Origin: Scenedesmus sp. ARA3
Lineage: Eukaryota; Chlorophyta; Chlorophyceae; Sphaeropleales; Scenedesmaceae
Direction: 5' to 3'
Assembly: GCA_004335835.1 (NCBI GenBank)
Contig: RWJK01001634.1
Coordinates: 1-39,099, forward strand
DNA: 39,099 nt
Shown here: positions 1-8,970 of the stretch, piece by piece
Numbering within the stretch: position 1 is the stretch's first letter
Layout: every line of letters begins with the position of its first letter
Translations under genes and position numbers: made by a program
Notes under the pieces: model-generated
The model's input: the letters and a program-made list of their open reading frames with translations, nothing else
Told to the model about the DNA's origin: nothing
Database searches by the model: none

Positions 1-58
<58 letters not shown>
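1..58. repeat. (CTG)n microsatellite before a 3' splice site
   Basis: An uninterrupted CTG run of about 19 units opens the window and ends in CAG at 58-60. It forms the 3' end of an intron of the carboxypeptidase gene: the coding frame starts at 61, directly after the AG. The same arrangement, CTG run then CAG then exon, recurs at many introns in this window. Because the window begins inside it, its true length is unknown. Confidence 0.9.
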
Positions 59-60
59 AG

Positions 61-570
61 CCTAATCCACCACATAGCTCATGGCTATGGCCGCAAGCAC
101 CGCATGACTCAGCTGCTGGACAATGTGTGCATACACATCTTACCCAGCATGAACCCTGACGGGCACGAAGCTGACACGCGTTTGAACACAAACAGCTTCG
201 ACCTAAACCGCAACTTCCCGCTGGACGCTATGCCCTACGACCCGCCGAGCCCTGAACCCTCAGATAATGACTCAGCGACAGTGCAGTCTTGGAGGGCCAC
301 AGGATCAGGGCCACTGCAGCCGGAAGTGGCTGCAGTTATGCAGTGGAGCAAGCAGCACAACTTTGTGCTGTCTGCCAGCCTGCATCAAGGGGCGCTGATT
401 GCAAACTACCCGCATGATGCATGCGACACACAGGTGAGCTGTGAACAAGCATACGAGTAGTGTGGCTCATAGACTAGCAATGAAATGCTGTGCTGGAGCA
501 AGTCGGTGTGATCTGTTGCACAGCACTGGCAGTGCACATTCTGCAACATGTTGCAATACAAGTCACCCCA

Positions 571-603
<33 letters not shown>

Positions 604-859
604 GCCTGCTGCGCTCCTGCCCAACCCAGGAGGACCCGCTGCCGCTGTTCCTGGCGCGCGTGTACGCTCAGAATCACGCCCTCATGAAGACCAACAGCAA
701 CAGCAGCCTGGGGTTTGTCAACGGCACTGTGCAGGGGGCGCGCTGGTACACACTGCTGGGCGGTATGCAGGTGCGTCACCAACATGCTTGTGTGTGGTGT
801 TAGTGGAGATACTGTTATAGCAGTCTGATCGCAGCTCATTTACGGCGCTGAGATCTGCA

Positions 860-913
<54 letters not shown>

Positions 914-2223
914 TGAAGTCATTGTGTATGGGTGCGCTCCCTGCTGTCATGTACACCGCCGTGGCGCACCAGCTACACAGCCCTACCTGTGGCCATCAAT
1001 GTTCTGCTGGTACAAGCTGCTGCTGCTGCTGCTGCTGCTTGCAGGACTGGGTCTTCTTTGACCGCGGCAGTGTGGAGTTGACTCTGGAGCTGCACGAGCA
1101 GATGAAGCCGCCGCCGCAGCAGCTGCCCGCCATGTGGGCGCTCAACCAACCTGCGCTGCTGCGCTTTGCAGAGATGGTGAGCACAGCAACTGTCAACTCG
1201 TAACAAATATTGCCTTTCAAAAATGTAATCCACCAAATTTTTGTCATTTAGTTGAGCAGCAGCCTGCTGAGAGGGAAGGGTGCTGTTGGGTGCAGGGCAG
1301 TCCATGACAGCAGGAGAGACCGTAGCCGTCACTAACATGAAATGCTGCAGTGCGCCAATCGCAGTTTCCGAGGCTGCCTCCATTGTTCCGTCTTCTGCGT
1401 GAACGTCGCATCAACGCCTGTGATGTCTGTCTTCCATACTGCAACTTGCTGGGCCAAATGGGCTGCATGCGCGCCTGGTGTATGCAGAAGATGTCTCCCC
1501 ACTGCAAGCACTTGTGCCACCTCAAATTCACGTGTATGTACGTACTGCCTGTACATTCTGCTTCATTACTTGTCACTTGCAGGGCCAGATGGGGCTACAC
1601 GCGCGCCTCGTTGATGCAGAAGACTTCTCCCTACTGCAAGCAGGCACGTCACCTCAGAACCCACCTTTTTCTGTGCTGCCTGTACACTCTGCCCCGCTAC
1701 TTTCTGTTCTCAGGGCCAGATAGGGCTGCATGCGCGCCTGGTGGATGCAGAAGACTTCTCCCCACTACAGGGCACAATCCACGTCACCACACCACAGCAC
1801 CACCGGCCTCTGGCTATCAGTGATCCAAGCGGCGAGTTCCACATGCTGCTGGCCCCAGATGTACTGTACTGCCTCAGCATTCATGCGGTACATCCGTACC
1901 GCAGCAGCCAGGCGTACTATGCGATACATGTGGCTGTGCTGCGGCTGGGGGCTCAGTGGGTGATACAAGGCAGCGGGCCCAAGGGGCTTACGGACAGGCA
2001 CTTGTTCCTTGCGGAGCGCGTGTATGACGATGGTGTGGAGCCAGCCGCAGAGCCGCAGCAGCAGCAGCAGCGGGGCGGCAATGGTGATGCAGGCAGCAGC
2101 AGCAGCAAGGCTGGCAGTGCAGCGCGGTGGTTAGGGCACTGGGGGGCTAGGCAGCAGCGCAGGCGGCAGGTGCTGCTGGGGGATGCTGCTGAGGGCCTGT
2201 GTACCACTGCCTTTGTATCCTAA
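61..2223 (+). CDS. Zinc metallocarboxypeptidase, M14 family N/E (carboxypeptidase D/M-like), 3' part
   Basis: This is the C-terminal part (about 393 residues) of a metallocarboxypeptidase that removes C-terminal residues from peptides. The exons I infer are 61-433, 603-770, 1045-1176 and 1714-2223, all joined in phase. Seen in the protein: SMNPDG and the NRNFP motif, whose Arg binds the substrate carboxylate in this family; SASLHQGALIANYP, whose His is the third zinc ligand; GARWYTLLGGMQDW; and VELTLEL, whose Glu matches the catalytic general base. The last exon encodes the transthyretin-like domain that follows the catalytic domain in this subfamily (GQIGLHARLVDAE, then DPSGEFHMLL), followed by a Gln/Ser-rich tail. 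The HxxE zinc motif must lie before the window. The order and spacing match animal carboxypeptidase D. Odd: the 1177-1713 intron holds two decayed copies of the start of the last exon. The family assignment is secure; the exact last exon boundary is inferred. Confidence 0.88.
861..908. repeat. (TG)n microsatellite in an intron
   Basis: About 24 TG units lie inside the carboxypeptidase intron that runs from 771 to 1044. This is the only long TG run in the window. Confidence 0.95.
1451..1843 (+). repeat. 131-bp tandem repeat: three copies of an intron end plus exon start
   Basis: Copies start at 1451, 1582 and 1713, exactly 131 bp apart. Each begins with GGGCCA, continues into a sequence like the start of the last carboxypeptidase exon (GQxGLHARLVDAEDFSxLQ), and then runs into sequence ending like an intron 3' end. 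Only the third copy (exon from 1714) continues into the full transthyretin-like domain. Copy 2 keeps the reading frame for about 20 codons. Copy 1 has lost one G in the GGG near its start and is frameshifted. The first two are therefore best read as intronic pseudo-exons. Confidence 0.85.
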
Positions 2224-2621
2224 GAAAATTTAGGTCTGCCAGTCGCCAAGACAGCAATATGTGTAATCATCTTTGACGGTGCTTGTGACAAACAGCTCGT
2301 TGCAGGATTGGCAAATGGGCGTCTCTGCTTTTGAAGTGACTAGGGCTCAGCGGTACAGCGGTTGTTGCACACACAGGCTAACACCTAGGGTCTCAACGCC
2401 AACAGCACGGCTCACACGTCTAAGCAAAGATTGACACACTCTCACAGCAAGTTGTTTGGCACTATTGTCTCTTAGCGTAGAGTAGCTGTCACTGGATACA
2501 ATCCTGCTGTTGCTGGCCGCTGCATTGTATGTTGGTGCTCTCTAAGCACCATTGTGCACAAAGCACGCAGTTGTACTGCTAGAAGACGACATAGCCTGCC
2601 AGCACGCCCGCAGGGGTGCAG
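2224..2621. other. Intergenic region, carboxypeptidase to MED16
   Basis: This holds the 3' UTR of the carboxypeptidase gene, with a TGTAA motif 39 bp after the stop, and the presumed promoter and 5' UTR of MED16. I see no TATA box at a convincing position and no further gene. Confidence 0.6.
2262..2266 (+). promoter_or_regulatory. TGTAA polyadenylation signal, carboxypeptidase gene
   Basis: TGTAA is the usual green-algal polyadenylation signal. It lies 39 bp after the TAA stop of the carboxypeptidase. The motif is short, so position is the main support. Confidence 0.5.
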
Positions 2622-5600
2622 ATGGCAGCGCAAGGGCACCTCCTGGCTGACATAGGGCTCGGCTCCGGCGCGAAATGCGTCGCCTGGTGCCCTGTGAATG
2701 GGATCGTAGCTGTAGGATCCCGTGTGCGCCACGATTTGGCCTGTGTGCACCTGCTCAACGTGCACTGCGTCAGCAGGAAGGTGACACTGTACGTGCCTCT
2801 GCAAGGTGAGAGGAGATACGAGACACGACTGGTATGAGGCCAATTGTAGCTTCATTTGATGTAGCTTGATGTCATAGCTGACGGTCCAAGCATGTGCAAG
2901 CTCCCCTGTACGCTGCTGTTGTGCCCGCTGCCACTGCTGGTTCGTCTTGCTGCTGTCTTTGCTGTCTGCAGGGCCAGAAGATGACTTAGTGGCAGTGGCC
3001 TGGTCTCCAGCTGGCTGCCGGCGCGTGCTGTTGACAGCCACACTGCTTGGCAAGCTGACAGCCTGGACGCAACAACCACCAGAGCCCACCTCACAAACAC
3101 GCATAACAGTCGAGGACTGGTGGTGCCATGACGTAGCTGATCTGGCAGCAGCAGCAGCACAGCCTGCAGATCAAGCAGCAGCAGGACAGGCGGGTAGCAG
3201 CAGTGCTGATGGTAGCAACAGCAGCCCTGCTCAGCTAGTGGCAGTACAGTGGCTGCAGCCTGCAGCTGCTTGGGCATGGAACAGCAGCACAGTGCAGCAA
3301 GCAGACTATTCGACAGGGTCAATGCATGACATGTTTGCACAGCCCAGCCTTCCAGGAGCTGCAGGAAAGGCAGTTTCCTGCAAGCCTGATCCTGCTGGAC
3401 CAGGCGAAGCTGCAGCAGGCGCACAGGGCGCAGCAGACAGTGCAGCAGCAACAGCAGCAGCAGCAGGCGATCAGCCGGGTCACAGCAGCAGCAGTGAAGA
3501 GTTCCACTGGGTGCGCACTGGCACGATGGCATTCACAGCAGTGATGTCAAGCGGTGCTGTTGTGCTAGCATGGGCTCAGTGGTCAGCATATGGCCAGTTG
3601 AGCTGGGTCTGCACAATCGGCATCACCCTACCTGTCCCTGCAGCGCTTGCAGGACAGGCGCAGGTGGCTGCTGCAGATGCAGCAGTGTGTGCAGAAGGCG
3701 TAGCTGTCGCGTATGCGCTGCAGCAGCAACCGAGCACGGTGTTTGTTGCGCACCTGCAAGGGAACCCGCTGCATGCGCAGTGTGCTCTGCTAGAGCCTGG
3801 CAGTCAACCGCTGCAGCTGCCAGTGGTGCAGGCTGGCTCTTACACCATTGCAGAGCCACAGTGCCACATTAGTGCAGTGAGCTGGGACCAGAGCAGCAAC
3901 AGCAGCCGACTGGCTTGCATTGCTTCGCGCAACAGCAGCAGTGGTGCAGCCGCAGGGGCGGCTGCTGCAGGCAGCACCGGCGGCGCAACGCTGACGTTGC
4001 TCAGCTCGCAGCAAGGGCAGTTGCAGCAGCAGGCGCAGGTGCAGTGCGCAGCAGCAGTATCGCAGCAGCAGCTGGTGTGGCTGCTGGACGGATTGCTGCT
4101 GTGGTCTGGTGGCGACAGCATGCAGCTGTTCACACTGGACCCCTTGCAGGAAGCAGCAGTCAAGTTTGCGGCACCGGCTGGCAGGTTCAGAGCAGCAGCA
4201 GCAGCAGCAGGTGCTGACCGCAGCAGTGGAGGCAGGCAGCTGTGTGCACTGGCAGCCTCCCCTCACGGCGTGGCTGTTGCAGCAGTAATGCCATGCTCCT
4301 GTGCAGCCCGCGGCACAAGCAGCAGCCGGCTGCTGCTGTACAATGTGCCTCCTGCAAGAACATCCAGCAGCAGCAGCAGCAGCAGTGAGGCCGCCGGGCT
4401 TGGATCGCCCAACCAGCAGCCTGCTGCTGCTCGGCTGCTGTGGGCGCTGATGCAGCAGAAGCACACCTGGGACGTTGTGCAGCACGCGCTGTGTGCTGCG
4501 CGCCTTCCTGCAAGCTCAACAGCAGCAACAACATCAGCCGCCAACGGCAACCCCAGCAGTACGACTGCAACCGCAGCCGCAGCAGCGGCAATACAGCCGG
4601 AGGCGGTGGGGCAGGTGCTGGCGCTGGTTGACTCTAAGCTGGCAGTGCAGCAGCCGACCCTGAAGTCCACCTTTTCAGCGCGCTGGGATGTACTGAAGCT
4701 GGCGCTGCTGGGTGGCACGCCGGGTGACGTGGCGCGCGTGGTGGGTGTTGACCTGCGGCTGCGCATCATCAGCCACATGATGAAGCCCGTGTTTGACGTC
4801 ATGCGCGAGGTGAGGCGGCAGTGGGATTGTGGTGGTTACAACAGCTGTGAAGGCAGAAATTTACAGCAGTTTTAGTGGTAAAGTACCTGAGGCAGTGAGC
4901 AGGGATGGAGCCCCAAAACACGACAGCTGCAAAGGTGTATTGCTAGCGTCAGTGGTGTAGTGTTTGCTGATGATATGGGCCGGCTGTTACGGCTGGTTGG
5001 CGTGGACCTGCGGCTGCACATCATCAGCCACATGATGAAGCCCGTGTTTGACGTCATGCGCGAGGTGAGGCGGCATATGTGTAGCACCTGTGATCGTGTC
5101 TCAATAGTATGGTTTGCGTGGCCCGGGCAGCCCATCTCATGTGGCCGTGGGTGTGTCTGATGAGGTGGCCAAGTGATTCTGCTGCTCTCACTCAGTAGGG
5201 TGTAGTGATACCTGGATCACATCGAGCACCACTACACCACGAGGTTTACGCTGCTGGCTTGCACCTCAATCCAGTCTGATTGAGAAACAAACCAGCAGCG
5301 TACTCGTGGTGTACCTGGTTGCGATGGGCAGCTGCGATGGCAGGCTCTTGTCAGATCTATGGTGAATGACATCATCAGCCGCATGATGAAGGCCGTGTTT
5401 GACGTGATGCACGAGGTGAGGGCTAGATGTGCAGCACCTATGATCATGTTTTATTTTTGAATTATTTGTGTCCTGCACAGCCCACGTTGTATGGCGGTTG
5501 GCGTGGCTTGCAAGGTGGCCAGGAAATGAGTCTGCAGCTGGAGTGTTCATGTACTTGTGTAGTGGTACCTGATTGTGCTGGGCGGCACGCCGGGTGACGT

Positions 5601-7284
5601 GGTGGGCGTGGACCTGCGGATGCACATCATCAGCCACATGATGAAGCCCGTGTTTGACGTCATGCGCGAGGTGAGAGCCGTATGTGCAGCACCTGTGATC
5701 GTGTTACAAAAGTACAGTTTGCGTGGCCTGGGCAGTGTCCATTTCATGTGGCGGTGGGCGTGCCTGATGAGGTGGCCAAGTGATTCTGTTCACTCGTTAG
5801 GGTGTAGTGACACCTGGATCACATCGAGCACCACTACACCAGGAGGTTTACGCTGCTGGCTTGCACCTCAATCCAGTCTGATTGAGAAACAAACCAGCAG
5901 CGCACTCGTGGTGTACCTGGTTGTGTACCTTGGACCTTGTAACAGGATCGCCACATGCAAGGGCGGGCTGTTGTTCAGATTTATGGATGCACAGCATCAG
6001 TCGCATGATGAAGTTCATGTTTGACGTAATGCGCGAGGTGAAGATGGCAGTGTAGTTGGCCTGCTGTCAGCAGTTGTGAAGGTAGCGAATCTATAGCAGC
6101 TTTTTGTAGTGGCACAGTCCTTGAAGGAGTGAGCATGGCTGGCGCCCGGAAACACAACAGCTGCAAACCTGTACTGCTCGAATCGATCCGACTCGATTGA
6201 TGAGGATAGCTCAGACCTATCCCCTGCCCATGTCTCACATTTAACACTGCGGGCGCATGCTCCATGCTTATGCTCTGTGTGTGTGCAATCGACTGTGCTC
6301 TCCGCTGCTTACCTTGCAGGACGCGTCCATGCGCCAGCGCGAGCAGCGGCCGCGCCTGACGGGGCTCAGCCCGCTGCACACCTACCTGGCTGACCTCATG
6401 TCCTTCCACATCGCATGCCTCAAGACCTGGGTGGCGCGGCGCGCAGGCAGCAGCGCCGGCCTGCCGCAGCACGTGCCCTGCATCCGGCACTTCCTGGACT
6501 GGCGGCCCTGCAACCTGCTGCTGCTGCTGTACATGATCACGTGCACTGCGACAGTGAGTGCCATCAAAGCGTGTGTCGCACAAAATAGCTAGAGCTAATG
6601 AAGCAGGCGCTTCCCTCACTATATAGCAAGTGCAAAGGCGTAATTCAGATCTGCTTGTATTAGTTCCGCGCTTTTCCACCGTCCGCAAGCTTGCACATGC
6701 GCCTGCCAGATAACCACCCAAAGATGACTGCCAGTACCACTTATAGTCAACTGCACGCAATCTGGCATGCTCCCTTGCCTGGCATGCAGCTGGATTTGCC
6801 TGCCCTGCCCAGCGCTGCTTCGCACTGCTTACGCCTTTTGACCGTGCCTCGCTCCGCATCTGTATTGCTGCCTGCTGCGCAACCCTCGACTGCTCACAGT
6901 CGCACTCCCCCACCGCCAAGGCTGATGACGTGCTGTACCCCACGCTCAAGCAGGCCTTCAAAGCGGCACCAGCCTGCAAGGACGCGGCATGGGAGCAGAC
7001 CGCACGAGGTGCGATGCATTACAACAGCCTTGATGCAGCCTACAGAGGAAGAGCAAACAGTGTTAGGTCGACTTAAATTTTGGCAGCGCGACCGCTGATC
7101 AGGTCATGCAGTGATGACTTGTGGGTTTTCAAATGTTTGTTTGCCGCCTAGCCGACATCGTCCTTATGTCGCTGCTGCTGCTGCTGCTGCTCCTACTGCT
7201 GCTGCTGCTGCTGCGCAGGCCTGTTTCCTGGTGAGCTGCAGCTGCAATACAGCGAGACCATCCCGGAGTGCCTGTCAGGGCTCA

Positions 7285-7371
<87 letters not shown>

Positions 7372-7441
7372 GCAGGCCTGTTTCCGGGTGAGCTGCAGCT
7401 GCACTACAGCGAGACCATCCTGGAGTGCCTGTCAGAGCTCA

Positions 7442-7479
<38 letters not shown>

Positions 7480-7694
7480 CTTTGCCACAGGCCTGTTTCC
7501 TGGCGAGCTGCAGCTGCAATACAGCGAGACCATCCTGGAGTGCCTGTCAGAGCTCACGCTGCTGCTGCTGCTGCTGCTGCCACTTTGCCACAGGCCTGTT
7601 TCCTGGCGAGCTGCAGCTGCATTACAGCGAGACCATCCCGGAGTGCCTCTCAGGGCTCACGCTGCTCCTGCTGCTGCTGCTGCTGCTGCTGCCG

Positions 7695-7730
<36 letters not shown>

Positions 7731-8648
7731 GCCACAGGTCTGTTTCCTGGTGAGCTGCAGCTGCACTACAGCGAGACCATCCCGGAGTGCCTGTCAGGGC
7801 TCACACTGCCGCCTGAGAAGATGATGGCACACATGGAGTCATCCGCGCTGTGGCAGCGGCAGCAGCCGCTGTCGGATGCCGAGATCACTGCCACAGCCAC
7901 GCGTCTGGGGCTGCTGCCAGTGCGGCCACCCAAGGCAGCAGGTGGGTAGGATAGGCTGCTGGTCGATGTGCGTTTTGATTGTGCAATGCTGCTTGTGTTT
8001 TGAGTTGGGGTACTTCGTCGCTGAGTTGCATACACGCTGGTGGTGGTTTTTTGTGCATGGCTGCAAGGCAGGCAACGAGCTGTGTGGAGGCATGTGTGTG
8101 GATGTTGCGCGTGCTATGTCAGCACCTGCTGCTGTTGCTGTCTGCTGCTGCCTGCAGGCATGTACAGGCACGAGCTGCAGCTGCATGGCAGCTTCCGACT
8201 GCCGCTGCACCCTGCAGCAGACCTGCCTGCTGCCGCTGCTGCAGCCGCCGCCACAGCAGCACCAGCCGCAGATGCGCTAGCGGCTGTGCAGGCCTTCTCA
8301 GCTGCTGTGCCTGCCCAGAGTGGCATTGCGAGCTCACGCCTAGTCAGCATGAAGCGGCGCCGGTGGGAGCAGCAGCTGAGTGATGCCATGGGTGACTCAT
8401 TGGGGCCTGGAGATGGCAGCGGCAGCAGCAGCATAGTCAGCCTTGCGCAGCTGGCTGACATGGATGCAGCAATGCCTGGTCTGCTGCTGAGTGTGGATGG
8501 AGCTGTGCTAGCAGCGGAGGGCCCTGCACCGCTCGCTGTTGATGACGGGTCAAAGTCAGTGCCGAAGCTGATTGTTGACCAGTGCGCGAACGGTTGGATG
8601 TATGCTTGCCCCATCACAGGGGAGATGTGGATCCGCAGCGCGAGTTGA
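2622..8648 (+). CDS. MED16: Mediator complex subunit 16 (MED16/SFR6-like)
   Basis: A tail-module subunit of Mediator that links transcription factors to RNA polymerase II. The inferred exons are 2622-2805, 2972-4809, 6320-6553, 6900-7008, 7738-7941 and 8158-8648; all phases agree and give about 1019 residues, close to plant MED16. Seen: an N-terminal WD-like part with AWSPAGCRRVLLTATLLGKL and WTQ, like plant WSPTSCPRALLIANFHGRI; a WWCHD motif; SSGAVVLAWAQW; WDVVQ; LLGGTPGDVARVVGVDLR like LLEGTNAQEVRAMVLDMQ; PCIRHFLDWRPCNLLLLLYM like the plant GDCHFLHRLCQLLLF segment; and a C-terminal YACPITGEMWIR like plant CCPMCGGTWVR. The plant zinc-knuckle second Cys reads Thr here, so metal binding may be lost. 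Ala, Ser and Gln runs pad the protein. Two of its introns contain arrays of duplicated exon pieces. The comparison with plant MED16 is from recalled family sequence, not an alignment. Confidence 0.85.
4999..5930 (+). repeat. Direct duplication of a roughly 330-bp block, about 602-606 bp apart
   Basis: The block at about 4999-5328 recurs at about 5605-5930. It contains an exon-end copy, the GCACCTGTGATCGTGT flank, TGATGAGGTGGCCAAGTGAT, and a nearly identical stretch from TGTAGTGA (5201 and 5803) through CACCTCAATCCAGTCTGATT to GTGTACCTGGTTG. Differences are few, so this duplication is younger than the exon-end copies themselves. Confidence 0.85.
5922..5957. repeat. 36-bp dispersed repeat, copy 1 (contains TGTAA)
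   Basis: A 36-bp stretch containing TACCTTGGACCTTGTAACAG lies in the MED16 intron. It matches 34 of 36 positions with 11708-11743, downstream of the VPS2 gene. It is longer than expected by chance and is not explained by CAG tracts. Confidence 0.75.
7219..7822 (+). repeat. Five tandem copies of the MED16 exon 5 start, separated by CTG tracts
   Basis: The exon start GLFPGELQL(Q/H)YSETI(P/L)ECLS occurs five times, beginning at 7219, 7376, 7491, 7594 and 7738. Each copy follows a CAG acceptor and a CTG run, and each runs back into a CTG run except the last, which continues into the rest of the exon. Spacings are 157, 115, 103 and 144 bp; the variation is mostly CTG length. All copies accept the incoming phase from the exon ending at 7008. 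Copies starting at 7594 and 7738 are also open to each other in frame. Confidence 0.85.
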
Positions 8649-8970
8649 GCTTGAAGATGGGCGTGTGGCCGTTGTGAGCAGGAGTTGCAGTGTGATATTT
8701 GCAGCCTGGTATGTGGCTTGGGGTTTGTCCCGGTTTGGGGTTTGTCGCCAAGGTTGTGTCAGGTGGGGTTGGGGAGTAATAGCCAGGCCATCCTGTCTGC
8801 TGCTCGTTGCAGTTGGCTTTGCGTGCGTGAGCGTTGCTACGTGCTGTAATCGTGCCTGGCTGCATTGATCAAGACCATAAGGGCATAGCAACAGAGACTT
8901 TTTGCTCACCTACTAGGAATAGCAGCAGCAGCTCCGCACCAGCAGCAGCAGCAACAGCCACAGAAGAAAC
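8649..8970. other. Intergenic region, MED16 to VPS2
   Basis: The MED16 3' UTR with a TGTAA at 8845-8849, and the VPS2 5' UTR with an AGCAGC run just before the ATG. No other gene is visible. Confidence 0.6.
8845..8849 (+). promoter_or_regulatory. TGTAA polyadenylation signal, MED16 gene
   Basis: TGTAA about 200 bp after the MED16 stop and 120 bp before the next start codon. It is the only such motif in this gap on the + strand. Confidence 0.5.

Larger units (their letters stand above)
4980..6037 (+). repeat. Array of four decayed copies of the MED16 exon 2 end inside the following intron
   Basis: The true exon 2 ends at 4809 (HMMKPVFDVMRE, then GTGAGG). Copies of that end, each also followed by a GT donor-like site, finish at 5064, 5415, 5670 and 6037. 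Copies 2 and 4 are best preserved; 3 and 5 are shortened and carry substitutions (for example RMMKAVFDVMHE). Distances between ends are 255, 351, 255 and 367 bp. Sequence following copy 5 resembles that following the true exon, while copies 2 and 4 share a different flank. This suggests more than one duplication round. Confidence 0.85.

Noticed and set aside
5981..6979. A 332-codon open frame on the minus strand
   Set aside because: It runs across a MED16 intron and exon on the opposite strand, shows no family motif, and its composition is unlike the recognised proteins.
7111..7824. Open frames with long Cys, Leu or Ala runs through the CTG tracts
   Set aside because: They are translations of triplet repeats in intron sequence. 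Splice sites and phase place the MED16 exon at 7738 instead.
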